Assembly: GCA_964429695.1 (NCBI GenBank)
Contig: CAYSCS010000096.1
Location: 20,221-84,220, forward strand
DNA: 64,000 nt
Direction: 5' to 3'
Source: CAYSCS01 sp964429695
GTDB taxonomy: Bacteria; Acidobacteriota; Aminicenantia; Aminicenantales; Aminicenantaceae
The notes under the pieces were generated by a model. It worked only from the letters and a program-made list of their open reading frames with translations, searched no databases and was not told the DNA's origin. Numbering within the stretch: position 1 is the first letter of the stretch; every line of letters begins with the position of its first letter. Shown one piece after another: positions 53,951-63,178 of this stretch. The position numbers and the translations under genes are program-made.

Positions 53951-54430
53951 ATGGAAATAGAGAAAATTAAGATTTTTAGAGAAAAAATTCGCCATATAGA
54001 AATCGAAATAGCTAACCAATTGAAAGATGATAGAGCATGTCTAGGAATAAGCCTCTCCCAGTGCCATGCCCTTCTTGAAATAGGTGGAAAAGGAAAGACT
54101 TCGCTTGTAGAATTAGCTTCTTCTCTTAGGCTTGACCCAAGCACATTGAGCAGAACGATCGATGGTCTGGTAAACATTGGGCTTGTGCACAGAAATCAAA
54201 ACCCAAACGATAGACGCTACATCTCCCTCACCCTCAGCGAACAGGGAAAAAGACTCTACCATACCATCGAAGAATTTTACAATCGTTATTTTACTCAACT
54301 TTTTAACTTTATACCTGAAGAAAAACACGAGCAGGTAATCGAAAGCTTTACCCTTTTTTCAGAAGCTGCAAAAAAATGCAAAATTGCAACCTCCTGTTGC
54401 CAAGATGAGGGAAAAGATGAAGGAAAGTAA
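53951..54430 (+). CDS. MarR-family transcriptional regulator with cysteine-rich tail
   Basis: A 159-residue winged-helix regulator: SLVELASSLRLDPSTLSRTIDGLVNIGLV is the recognition region and RNQNPNDRRYISLTLSEQGK the wing. Cysteines lie at 30, 38 (LSQCHALLEI), 143, and a vicinal pair 149-150 at the C-terminus, suggesting thiol- or metal(loid)-based sensing. GGAAGGA precedes the ATG. Its last 14 bases overlap the hgcA start, so regulator and methylation genes are one transcript. It probably controls this operon and perhaps its own promoter at 53.5 kb. Confidence 0.87.
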   Translation: MEIEKIKIFREKIRHIEIEIANQLKDDRACLGISLSQCHALLEIGGKGKTSLVELASSLRLDPSTLSRTIDGLVNIGLVHRNQNPNDRRYISLTLSEQGKRLYHTIEEFYNRYFTQLFNFIPEEKHEQVIESFTLFSEAAKKCKIATSCCQDEGKDEGK

Positions 54431-55448
54431 ATCCATCTTTAATCGAAAGGAGAGTTTCCGCTGGATTTCGAGAAGCATCGAAACCGCGGTGGGTTCTTTG
54501 CCGCAGATCTCCTCGAAGCTCTCTTTAAAAGACCTTTTTGACTCCTTCAAATTCCGTTTGGGGATAGGACGCATGAAGTATACCGTCCCCCCAGGACTCT
54601 ACGGAGTGGGAAAACCAAATCCAGAATCGCCTGTCTTTGTTTCAGCCAATTTCAAATTGAGCTTTGATAAATTGAGAAAGTCTTTGAAGGAAATCGATTC
54701 CTGGCTACTTGTGCTCGACACTAAGGGGATAAATGTTTGGTGTTCGGCGGCAAAAGGGAGCTTCAGCGAAGAAGAACTTAAAAGACAGATTCTTAAGACA
54801 AAGCTCACGGAAATCGTGAGTCACAGAACTTTAATCCTCCCTCAGCTTGCCGCAGTGGGGATTTCTGCTCCCAAGGTAATGAAACTCACAGGATTCAAGG
54901 CTATCTTTGGACCTGTCAGAGCATCTCAGATCCCCGAATACCTCAAGGCCGGGATGAAAGCTAGCTCAAAAATGCGGCTTGTGAGATTTAATCTTCTCGA
55001 TCGCTTGGTGCTCATTCCCGTCGAAATCTTGAACATCCTGAAGCCTCTTCTTCTTCTCTTCGGCGTTCTTTTTCTCCTCGGCTTCTTCAAGCTGAAAATT
55101 CTCTCTCTTAGAGCTTTCTTTCCTTATCTCGGTGCAATCTTGGTAGGCATAGTCCTTGTTCCTCTCTTCTTGCCCTGGATACCGGGGAGATACTTTTCTC
55201 TTAAAGGATGGCTCCTGGGCGCTCTTTATGCTCTAGGGCTAAGTTTCTATCAAAAGAGTCTTACTCAAATTCTCATCTATTTCCTCCTTTTGCCTTCTAT
55301 CTCAGCCTTCTTTGCCCTGAATTTCACAGGATCTTCCACTTACACCTCTCTTTCTGGAGTCTTAAAAGAAATCAGAATTTCATTCCCGTTGATAATAATC
55401 TCCCTAAGCCTCGGTTTAATCTTGGCTGTTTTCAGCCTTCTTTTCTAA
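54417..55448 (+). CDS. hgcA: Mercury-methylation corrinoid protein HgcA
   Basis: HgcA carries the methyl-cobalamin that transfers a methyl group to Hg(II). The N-terminal corrinoid domain has NPESPVFVSANFKLSFDKL, SWLLVLDTKGINVWC and the cap helix with Cys109 (cobalt ligand) in NVWCSAAKGSF; LTEIVSHRTLILPQL and GPVRASQIPEYLKAGMKA follow as in known HgcA. The C-terminal half (about 195-343) has five membrane helices. The motif differs from canonical N(V/I)WCA(A/G)GK by Ser after Cys and Ala before Lys. The ATG at 54417 has TGAGGG five bases upstream, preferred to upstream TTG/ATG codons. Overlaps marR by 14 bases and precedes hgcB by 12. Confidence 0.92.
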   Translation: MKESKSIFNRKESFRWISRSIETAVGSLPQISSKLSLKDLFDSFKFRLGIGRMKYTVPPGLYGVGKPNPESPVFVSANFKLSFDKLRKSLKEIDSWLLVLDTKGINVWCSAAKGSFSEEELKRQILKTKLTEIVSHRTLILPQLAAVGISAPKVMKLTGFKAIFGPVRASQIPEYLKAGMKASSKMRLVRFNLLDRLVLIPVEILNILKPLLLLFGVLFLLGFFKLKILSLRAFFPYLGAILVGIVLVPLFLPWIPGRYFSLKGWLLGALYALGLSFYQKSLTQILIYFLLLPSISAFFALNFTGSSTYTSLSGVLKEIRISFPLIIISLSLGLILAVFSLLF

Positions 55449-55460
55449 AAGGAGAAAATC

Positions 55461-55751
55461 ATGGAGCATAGATATCTCAGAAATGTGGTCACATTAAGGT
55501 ATGAACTTGAAAAGTGCACGGGGTGTGGCCTGTGCGAGGAAGTCTGTCCTCGGGCTGTATTTCGCCTCCATGAGGGAAAGGCAACAATAATTGATCGAGA
55601 CCTGTGCATGGAATGCGGTGCCTGTTCTAGAAACTGTGCATTGAATGCCATTTCTGTTCGGGCTGGGGTGGGTTGTGCCTGGGCAGTGTTGACTTCTAAA
55701 TTAAGACGAAATCAACAATCCTGCTGTTCAGAGCCATGCTGCGGAGGGTAA
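55461..55751 (+). CDS. hgcB: Mercury-methylation ferredoxin HgcB
   Basis: A 96-residue dicluster ferredoxin that supplies electrons to return HgcA cobalt to Co(I). 4Fe-4S motifs are CTGCGLCEEVCP (C19, 22, 25, 29) and CMECGACSRNC (C49, 52, 55, 59), the second containing the HgcB-specific ECGAC. A conserved extra Cys (C72) follows, and the C-terminus ends in vicinal cysteines (C88-C89 and C93-C94) as in known HgcB, proposed to bind Hg(II). AAGGAG lies seven bases before the ATG. Size equals that of characterised HgcB (about 95 residues). Confidence 0.92.
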   Translation: MEHRYLRNVVTLRYELEKCTGCGLCEEVCPRAVFRLHEGKATIIDRDLCMECGACSRNCALNAISVRAGVGCAWAVLTSKLRRNQQSCCSEPCCGG

Positions 55752-56006
55752 GCCTTATTACCTATTCAGCGACTTTGTTTAAGTATAAGAGCTTCATTAA
55801 ATTTAAGGAAAATATCTCGCTGAGGGAAATATTTATAAAGAAAAAATCTCGGTCTGGGCAAAATCCTGACTCGATCCACAGGATGGAGCTAATGCTCTCT
55901 AGATAAATTAATTTTCTCATCTTTTAATAAAATAAGGGGAAATTTCACTTTCTCTTGATTAATTTTTTAAATCCTTTATCATCTATAAATTGGGAAAGGA
56001 GTAAAA

Positions 56007-57827
56007 ATGTGGATTAAAAAATTTCTTAGTTTTTTTACTCTTCTTCTTACCTTCCTCCTCTTTTCCCCTGTCTTTTTTTCAGGGGAAGATGTTCCTCAAT
56101 ATGACGTCTTGATAAAAAATGGAAGAATCTATGATGGCTCTCTCAAGGAAGCCCTCAAGGCAGACCTCGCCCTCAAACAAGGGAGAATTGTAAAAATCTC
56201 TCCTTCTCTGGAAGATAGAGCTTCAAGGATAATAGATGCCGAAGGCCTCTTCGTCACTCCTGGATTCATCGACCTCCACACCCATGTAGATGAAGGGATG
56301 TACTTTCCTGAAAACAGAGCCTGTCTCAACTTTCTTACCCAGGGCGTGACCACAGTCATAGTGGGCCATTGTGGAGCAAGTGGATGGCCATTAGTAGAAA
56401 AGGCAGAGGATCAAATGAAGCGCTGGGCAGAGGAAGGCATTGGACCCAACTCCGCCCTGCTTGTCGGGCATGGAGATGTGAGAAGGATTGTGATGGGCGA
56501 AGAAGATAGGGCCCCAACTCCTGAGGAGCTTGAAAAAATGAAGTCACTGGTAAGAGAGGCGATGGAGCAGGGGGCTTCTGGCCTTTCTACCGGACTCATC
56601 TATGTCCCCGGAAATTTTTCAAAAACAGATGAAATAATTGAGCTGGTGAAGATTGTAAAACCGTATGGAGGCATATATCACACTCATGTCCGCAATGAAG
56701 GACCAAAATTAATCGAAGCCATTAAAGAAGCCATAGAAATCGCTGAAAAGACGGGGGTCCCCACCCACATCTCACACTTTAAGGTCCTGGGAAAAGAGAA
56801 CTGGGGGAAGGTAAAGGAAGCATGTCAGCTCATCGAGGCCGCTAGAAGCCGGGGGCTTAAAATTACCGCTGACCAGTACCCCTATCAATTCTCCAGTGGG
56901 TATCCCTACCGAAGCTTGATTCCCCGGAACACCTGGCTAGGCGGAAACGGAAAAGAAGTTTTGCAGGCAGAAGACCTGATTGAAGTCTTCGACAATCTCC
57001 GTGACTCAGAGCTTATCGAAATTTATAAGAAAACAACTCCCTATTATCCCTTCTCCCTAAACCACGAGGAGTTCCTCAAAAATCTTTCACACAAGCGCCT
57101 TGTCCAGCTTGTCTTTCGCTCTTTTGGAAATGTGACGCAAATTCTCCAGGGCCCTGAAAACTTCAAGGAAAGGATGCTCTTCTGGCAGAGGATGAAAAAC
57201 CCCGAAGAAGGGTCGACAATCAGAGAGGAGGTGCGCAATCATATCGAGAAAAACTTGAGCGGAGCCGAGAATGTTATTGTTGCCATCTGTGGGGAAAAAG
57301 AGCTGGAAGGAAAAACACTCAAGGAAGTTGCAGAGATAAAGGGAAAATCAATAGAAGATACGGCAATTGAGCTTGAGTTGATGGGGGCAAAATGCATCCC
57401 CTTCCAGATGTGCGAGGATGACATTGAATACATCATGAAGAAAGAATACGTGGGCACAGGAAGCGACGGAACCTCACCTTTTTATGGCATAGGACTCACC
57501 CACATTCGTTCCTATTCAACCTTTCTCCACAAAATCAAAAAATATGCCCTGGAAAGAAAAGCAGTCTCTGTGGCTCATGTCATCCGCTCTCAAACTTCAC
57601 TCCCAGCTGAAATCATGAACTGGAAAGACCTTGGCTGGATTAAAGAGGGCTACAGAGCCGATATCGCCATTCTCGACCTTGAGAATTTAAGGACAGAAAC
57701 ATCCATCTCTAACCCTCATGTTTATAGCCAGGGAGTGAAATACCTCATCATCAACGGAGAACTTGTCATTGAAGAGGGACGCTATACGGGGAAGCTACCT
57801 GGAAGGGTGATAAAGTTGAAAAAATAA
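56007..57827 (+). CDS. Exported N-acyl-D-amino-acid deacylase (D-aminoacylase family)
   Basis: A 606-residue amidohydrolase with a signal peptide (about 1-26). Metal ligands: FIDLHTHVDEG (HxH), THVRNEG, THISHFKVLG and the late Asp in GTGSDGTSP. The Cys in VGHCGASG matches the metal-bridging cysteine of D-aminoacylases. It should release D-amino acids or similar from N-acyl forms outside the cytoplasm, perhaps from peptidoglycan debris. AAAGGAG precedes the ATG. Confidence 0.87.
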   Translation: MWIKKFLSFFTLLLTFLLFSPVFFSGEDVPQYDVLIKNGRIYDGSLKEALKADLALKQGRIVKISPSLEDRASRIIDAEGLFVTPGFIDLHTHVDEGMYFPENRACLNFLTQGVTTVIVGHCGASGWPLVEKAEDQMKRWAEEGIGPNSALLVGHGDVRRIVMGEEDRAPTPEELEKMKSLVREAMEQGASGLSTGLIYVPGNFSKTDEIIELVKIVKPYGGIYHTHVRNEGPKLIEAIKEAIEIAEKTGVPTHISHFKVLGKENWGKVKEACQLIEAARSRGLKITADQYPYQFSSGYPYRSLIPRNTWLGGNGKEVLQAEDLIEVFDNLRDSELIEIYKKTTPYYPFSLNHEEFLKNLSHKRLVQLVFRSFGNVTQILQGPENFKERMLFWQRMKNPEEGSTIREEVRNHIEKNLSGAENVIVAICGEKELEGKTLKEVAEIKGKSIEDTAIELELMGAKCIPFQMCEDDIEYIMKKEYVGTGSDGTSPFYGIGLTHIRSYSTFLHKIKKYALERKAVSVAHVIRSQTSLPAEIMNWKDLGWIKEGYRADIAILDLENLRTETSISNPHVYSQGVKYLIINGELVIEEGRYTGKLPGRVIKLKK

Positions 57828-58052
57828 TTGCTCATCTCTCTCTACCAAGATTCGAGCTCCAAAATAGAGCAAGGGCCTTCATCCTGATAAAAATCTTTCC
57901 CCTGACCCAAGAATAGGTTAAGCGCAAAAACAGATTTTTAAGAATCTTTTTGAAATGGAATACTCAAAACAAGGATAAATTTTTAGGTTCATAAAACTTA
58001 AAACAATGATTTATTTACAATTTTACCTTCTCTCCAGAAAAAGTAGCGCTCC

Positions 58053-59756
58053 TTATTTTAAGCTCAGGATTTTCTTTAGCCATTCTCCAAGAAGCTCTAG
58101 ATAACCAGGCACAAACCTTGAGGGGGAGGCGGGACTTGCGGGGTTTTTACTATCAACTTCGAGTACCCCATGGCCCGCGTTATCAAGGATTTTTATCATA
58201 TAATTTGGATGCTGCCCTTCCTCCAGGGCCCTTCTTATTTTCTCTGCACTCTCTTCCACAGGGACAGTGAAATCATGCTTCCCGAAGATGACTAGAGCAG
58301 GACAGGTTATCTTTTTGTATAAAGGAATTGGGTCAAAATCCACGTCAAGGTGGAGGAACCAGCCAGGGTCTCCCATCCGCTGTTCTTGTTTTTCATAGAA
58401 AGCCTCCCAGCTAATCTCTTCTGTGGTAGGAGGCATGAATCTCGATATTCTTGGATTCTCTCTCAGTTTCCTTATCTTCTCATCTAATCTTTCTCCCCCT
58501 TCCCTATACTTCACAAAATCGAAGAGTAGATTTAAAACCTCTCCCGTCTGATTTATCTCCTCTTGCGAATAGTTCATCATCTTCATGATGTTGCTGAGAG
58601 TGTAGATTTCCTGAATCCTAGGGCTTACTCCCGGTCCTGAATGGGAAATGAAGAAGGAAATATCATCTGAAAGAGATGCAGCCAGCGGTGCAATCCAGCC
58701 TCCCTGACTTACTCCATAAAGGCCAATTTTCTTTGAATCAATTCTTTCATGGGACTTTAAGGAGCTAACGGCCGCAATAACATCCGAGGCAAGCTCATCG
58801 AAATCTGCTCTCCGCCAGTCTCCTTGCGACTCCCCGCAACCTCTCTTGTCAAACCCCAAGACAGCGATGCCGCTATGGAGGAAAAAATGCGAAAGAACAG
58901 AAACTTGATCCCTCGTTCCAGGACCAGAGCCATGGATAAATATAATTGCAGGGTGCTTGCCCTTTTTAGCGGGAAATTTAAGCGTCCCTTTCAAGGTTAT
59001 ATCTCCATTCTGAAAAGAAAAATCTTCTTGGATGAAAGTTTCTGCTTTCTTAGCAAATATTGCCTTAAAACTACCCCTCTCCCATCTCAATCCGCTCACT
59101 TCTCCTGAATTTTCCACCACAAACTCTGCTTTTATATCCACAGGAAAAGGAGTAGTAAAAGAAGGGCCTGAAAAAAAGGATGTATCAGAAAGAGCGAATA
59201 AACTTCCCACCCTTCCTGTCTCAGAATCATAAAATGAAAATTCACCCTCCTCTCCCTGCTGGGATAATCTAAAAATGGAGATATATCTCTTAGACTCAAG
59301 GTAATATTCTCCAAGGTATTTATCAAGAATATCTTTATCGACTTGAACTATTTGTAAAAACTGTGCTTCACCAGAAACTCTTCCTTTCCTCACCCTCCCC
59401 TGAAGGGCAGAATCTTGAAAAACTAAATCGAAAACGAAATTTTCGGCTTCGCCAGGAATTTCAAAGTGAAGATTAGTTCCCTCCCGAGTCAAAGCGAGGA
59501 TACTCTGGCTTTCTTCAGCTAAGATTGTGCTCAAAAAATTTCCGGGTAAAAACCTGACTTCACCCTTAATCACACCCTCTTTTTCTTCAAATTTAACCTT
59601 GAAGAAATTCCATCTCCCTTCGAGTTCAAAGCCGCCAACCCAATCTCCCACTATCTCCATCAACCCTTTCTCTTGGTCTGAGGAGAAAATAAACATCTTC
59701 CCTAAATTGAAAAAAATAAAAAGTGGGATAAAAAATGAAGCAACCTTTCTCAACAT
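58053..59756 (-). CDS. Exported alpha/beta hydrolase (S33-like serine hydrolase)
   Basis: A 567-residue secreted hydrolase. A signal peptide and a beta-rich N-terminal domain (about 30-260) precede the hydrolase fold: oxyanion HGSGPGTRDQ, nucleophile Ser in YGVSQGGW, Asp in GKHDFTVPVEES and His in DNAGHGVLE. The N-terminal domain resembles those of secreted dipeptidyl-peptidase-like esterases. GGAGG lies five bases before the ATG at 59756, so the first four codons of the frame are excluded. Substrate unknown. Confidence 0.86.
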   Translation of the reverse strand: MLRKVASFFIPLFIFFNLGKMFIFSSDQEKGLMEIVGDWVGGFELEGRWNFFKVKFEEKEGVIKGEVRFLPGNFLSTILAEESQSILALTREGTNLHFEIPGEAENFVFDLVFQDSALQGRVRKGRVSGEAQFLQIVQVDKDILDKYLGEYYLESKRYISIFRLSQQGEEGEFSFYDSETGRVGSLFALSDTSFFSGPSFTTPFPVDIKAEFVVENSGEVSGLRWERGSFKAIFAKKAETFIQEDFSFQNGDITLKGTLKFPAKKGKHPAIIFIHGSGPGTRDQVSVLSHFFLHSGIAVLGFDKRGCGESQGDWRRADFDELASDVIAAVSSLKSHERIDSKKIGLYGVSQGGWIAPLAASLSDDISFFISHSGPGVSPRIQEIYTLSNIMKMMNYSQEEINQTGEVLNLLFDFVKYREGGERLDEKIRKLRENPRISRFMPPTTEEISWEAFYEKQEQRMGDPGWFLHLDVDFDPIPLYKKITCPALVIFGKHDFTVPVEESAEKIRRALEEGQHPNYMIKILDNAGHGVLEVDSKNPASPASPSRFVPGYLELLGEWLKKILSLK

Positions 59757-60970
59757 CATTTCCTCCATCTTTATATACGAAATAAAACTAGCTTGGTTTT
59801 ACTTCAATTCTTCTCTTCTTTTTCGCCAGGCAATTATGACAAAATGAAGAAAGTAATTCCTCATGTTCTGTTTCACCCCTTTATCTAAGATCGCCTGCCG
59901 TGCTTCTTACCAGAGAGTGTTTTTTCTTGAAGGGATATCTGGGAGTAACAGTCAGCTGGAACCGCATTTGAGGAAAGAGCATTCATGATCTATGTCTCTT
60001 CCCTGAAGTGAAAAGTTCTTTCTCTTTTTTTTCTTTTATTATTCGAACCCATCTTTTTCTCTCCAGCCTGAACTTACAGGGAAAGCATTAAGATTGGAGC
60101 AGAAATCACTCGTCACTCAACCACCATCATGATTCAGGATGCTTATCTCTAAAAGCAAGGTCTTCTCTCTTCCTCTGAAAATCTCCTCAGGGGGAGTTGC
60201 TTCAAAAAGTGTCTGACGAGCCGCAAACGCTCGGGCTTAACTCAAATTTCAAACGTTCCGACTTCAGCAACCGCTCCCTTCTCGCCGCTTAGACCTGGAG
60301 CAGCTTCTCCCTAATCTCTCTCTATACCCTTAACTCCTTCTTCCCTTCATGCTTTGGAATTAAAAACTTCAATCTCCCCTCCATTTTCTTAGGAAAGCCC
60401 GAATCCAGAAGCACTCTAAACCTGACTAGTACTTCTTCATTTCTTCATCGTAAACGCTTTTCTGCTGCCTCTTCTTTTCCGCACCTCGCCTCTCGGGTCT
60501 ACTTTCTGTCCATCACCTCTAAATGCGATTTACTTTCCTCCCACACCTGACATAGCAATGATTATAACCTGGGAGAGCTTGAAATTATTGCCATATTTGG
60601 CTTTTGACTTTTTTGTGGCTTCTCTGATTCTTTTCGGCCATCTCCTTCAGAACCACCCGCATAACTTTGCGCTCTAAACTCCATTTACTTCCCTCCTCAC
60701 AGAAGATATTATCTCTGGAATTATAAGAATTAGTCGCCAGAAGGCAAAATAATTTCGTATAGATTTTAAGTGAGGCAATGCGCCAGCTTGAAATCTCTTC
60801 TTGCTGTGCTCTATACTCACAATAAATGGCTTCAAGGGAAAGAAACATATTCTCATCTACCACAATCAAAAATCAAATTCCTTCTATCAAGAGATCTGTT
60901 TTGGATGGGAGATTAAATGTCTGGAATGACAAGCAAGCTTAAGTCAAGTGAAGGATGAAAGGAGTGAAAG
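59757..60970. other. Apparent gene gap holding a transposase fossil
   Basis: No intact gene. The minus strand from about 60690 to 59870 carries broken transposase segments (see pseudogene). The remainder, 60691-60970, has a 94-codon minus-strand frame that partly covers the fossil and is not supported as a gene. Confidence 0.55.
59870..60690 (-). pseudogene. Decayed insertion-sequence transposase (integrase-catalytic type)
   Basis: Translated across frameshifts and stops, the minus strand gives collinear transposase pieces. They are an N-terminal helical region MAEKNQRSHKKVKSQI (60641-60588), PGYNHCY (60569-60546), EEVLVRFRVLLDSGF (about 60438), EIREKLLQV (60321-60292) followed by RLLKSERLKFEL, and the catalytic-domain entry LLLEISILNHDGG (about 60161-60120) followed by DFCSNLNAFPVSSGW. 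They match the order TGYNRxYA / YDEEVLxAL / REKLLxISAATIDRLL / LEIDxVxHDGG of a common rve/DDE transposase family. At least five stops and several frame changes show it is dead. No terminal repeats identified. Confidence 0.65.
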
Positions 60971-63178
60971 ATGAATAGAACCAAAATTCTTAACCACATA
61001 GCCATATTCATCTTATTGCTGGGTTCGACTATTTCCCTGGCAAAAGAAGAAAAGCCTGCTGCGCTGTGGCGGTTTTCAAGAGGCTCAGCTGCTTGGGAGC
61101 AGGATTATGAAGCCAGACTTAAGAATATGCTTTCTCCCCAGAAAATTAAAGAACATCTGCAATGGTTGACCAGTGAGCCCCATCTTGCGGGCTCTGAGAG
61201 AACCCGTGCCATCGCTGAATACCTTTACAAAAACCTAGAAGAATATGGCTTCCAGACGAAAATAACCTGCTACGAAGGCTTCCTCTCTGCCCCAGTCTCT
61301 GTTTCTGCAGAACTAGTTGAGCCGTTCCAGGAGACTATTCCCACCCTAGAGGATCGCATCGAAGGAGACCCTTTCACTGAAAAGGTGGCAGAACACCCAG
61401 GGTGGGTTCTTTTCTCACCCTCAGGGGAAGCGAGAGGTCATGTAGTCTATGCTAATTTTGGGTCAGAAAAAGACCTTCGTTACCTGGAGGATTCTGGAAT
61501 TAACCTGAAGGGAAAAATCCTGCTCATGCGCTATTTCAAAACAAGCGATGGGATAAAAATTCGAAATGCTGAGAGGTTTGGTGCAGCTGGGGTGGTGCTT
61601 TACGCTGATCCTCAGGAGGATGGTTTCCTCTACGGGGATGTTTACCCCACGGGAAACTGGCGTCCTCCGGGTTCGATCATGCGGCGTTCCCTTATTTTTG
61701 ATTATCTGCCTTATACAGGTGACCCTCTATCGCCTGGATGGGCATCAGTAAAGGGAGCCAAACGATTGAAGATAAAAGAAGTGGCTATGCCTCAAATCCC
61801 TGTCCTGTCCATATCTTACCGTAGTGCCCAACATATTCTTAATCTAATGAAAGGGCCCACTGCCCCTTATGCCTGGCAAGGCTCGCTGGGGTTGACTTAT
61901 AAGCTTGGGCCTGGTCCGGCAAAGCTCCACATCAAGACTAAAATGGACAACCGCGACCGTATCATGTTTAATGTCATAGGAAGGCTTGAGGGCAGTGAGC
62001 AACCGGACGAGTGGATTATCATCGGGAATCACCACGATGCCATAATTTATGGAGCAGGGGACCCATCATCCGGCACCGCCTCTCTCCTCGAACTGGCCAG
62101 AGCATTGGGTATTCTGGCTGAAAAGGGATTTAGACCCAAAAGAACCATTATCATCTGCTTCTGGGATGCTGAAGAAATGTTTCTTGGCGGAAGCACAGAA
62201 TGGGTCGAAGAGCATTCCCCAGAACTTTTAGAGAAAGCAGTTGCTTATATCAACATGGACTCCGCGGTATTCAATACAGAAAGGCCTCTTTCTGTAAGTT
62301 CCCATCCAGGGCTTCACAAACTATTTCGCTCGGTTGCTCGCGACATCGATGACCCTAAAACAAAGCATAGTTTATTTGAAGTCTGGCGCGATCTTCAAAA
62401 TCAATACAGGCAGGTGCCAAGCGTGGACGGTTGGGGAATTTTTTTCGATCCTGAGAAAGAACTATCCCAGCCTTATATCTTTGAAATCCCCGCAGATGAC
62501 GCTGCTCCTTTCTATTACCTGTTGGCTCTTCCCTCCTCGGACATGTACTACGGCGCTGATTACGGGATGTACCACTCCATTTATGACAATTTTCACTGGA
62601 TGAAAACCATCGGTGATCCCACCTTTGAGTATCATGTCTTGATGTCAAAACTACAAGGCATTACAGCACTCCGCTTGGCCAATGCTGATTTGCTACCCAT
62701 CGACTTTGTAGAGGAAGCTCATTTCTGGAAAAAAGCATATCTTGATATGGAGAAAGTAGCAAAAAATAAGGGTCACTCGCCACCCCGTCTGGACGAGGCC
62801 TTTCATCTCCTTAATCTCTGGGAAAAGGAAGCGGCTGATTGGGAGAATGAATCTGACGAATTGCTTAGGAATGAATCCAGAGTCAAGGAAGCATCAGCTG
62901 AGTTTATGGAGATCAATCGAATTATTCGCAAAGGATTTACAGATTTTTTGAGAGCCCAAGGACAAATGAGTCTATCCTGGAGCCGGAATCTTTTTGCTGG
63001 AAAGAGTTTTGACTTCGAGGGTATTTCAGGGAATACTTTGCCCGGAATTCGTTTTGCCCTGGATAAAGGAGAACTTGAAAAAGCCAACGAGGAAGCTAAT
63101 GTTTACATCTCAGCCCTTCGGAGAAGGGTTGAAAGGCTAATTTCTCTTCGCCAGAAAATAAGAAAAAACGATAGATAA
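60971..63178 (+). CDS. M28-family metallopeptidase (glutamate carboxypeptidase II/PSMA-like), exported
   Basis: A 735-residue zinc exopeptidase with signal peptide (about 1-24). A protease-associated domain lies at about 120-300 (GWVLFSPSGEARGHVVYANFG). The catalytic domain has the dizinc ligands in GNHHDAIIYGAGDPSSGTA (His, Asp), WDAEEMFLGGSTEWV (Glu-Glu), NMDSAV (Asp) and YHSIYDNF (His). The C-terminal 140 residues match the dimerisation domain of transferrin-receptor/PSMA proteins. It likely removes C-terminal acidic or other residues from peptides. AAAGGAG is seven bases before the ATG. Confidence 0.92.
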   Translation: MNRTKILNHIAIFILLLGSTISLAKEEKPAALWRFSRGSAAWEQDYEARLKNMLSPQKIKEHLQWLTSEPHLAGSERTRAIAEYLYKNLEEYGFQTKITCYEGFLSAPVSVSAELVEPFQETIPTLEDRIEGDPFTEKVAEHPGWVLFSPSGEARGHVVYANFGSEKDLRYLEDSGINLKGKILLMRYFKTSDGIKIRNAERFGAAGVVLYADPQEDGFLYGDVYPTGNWRPPGSIMRRSLIFDYLPYTGDPLSPGWASVKGAKRLKIKEVAMPQIPVLSISYRSAQHILNLMKGPTAPYAWQGSLGLTYKLGPGPAKLHIKTKMDNRDRIMFNVIGRLEGSEQPDEWIIIGNHHDAIIYGAGDPSSGTASLLELARALGILAEKGFRPKRTIIICFWDAEEMFLGGSTEWVEEHSPELLEKAVAYINMDSAVFNTERPLSVSSHPGLHKLFRSVARDIDDPKTKHSLFEVWRDLQNQYRQVPSVDGWGIFFDPEKELSQPYIFEIPADDAAPFYYLLALPSSDMYYGADYGMYHSIYDNFHWMKTIGDPTFEYHVLMSKLQGITALRLANADLLPIDFVEEAHFWKKAYLDMEKVAKNKGHSPPRLDEAFHLLNLWEKEAADWENESDELLRNESRVKEASAEFMEINRIIRKGFTDFLRAQGQMSLSWSRNLFAGKSFDFEGISGNTLPGIRFALDKGELEKANEEANVYISALRRRVERLISLRQKIRKNDR

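Noticed and set aside
54384..54416. Upstream TTG (54384) and ATG (54405) as the hgcA start
   Set aside because: ATG at 54417 has a TGAGGG ribosome site five bases before it; the longer forms would overlap marR further without a ribosome site.
60585..60869. A 94-codon minus-strand frame as an intact gene
   Set aside because: Its C-terminal part is the start of the transposase fossil, which breaks soon after; the rest has no recognisable pattern.
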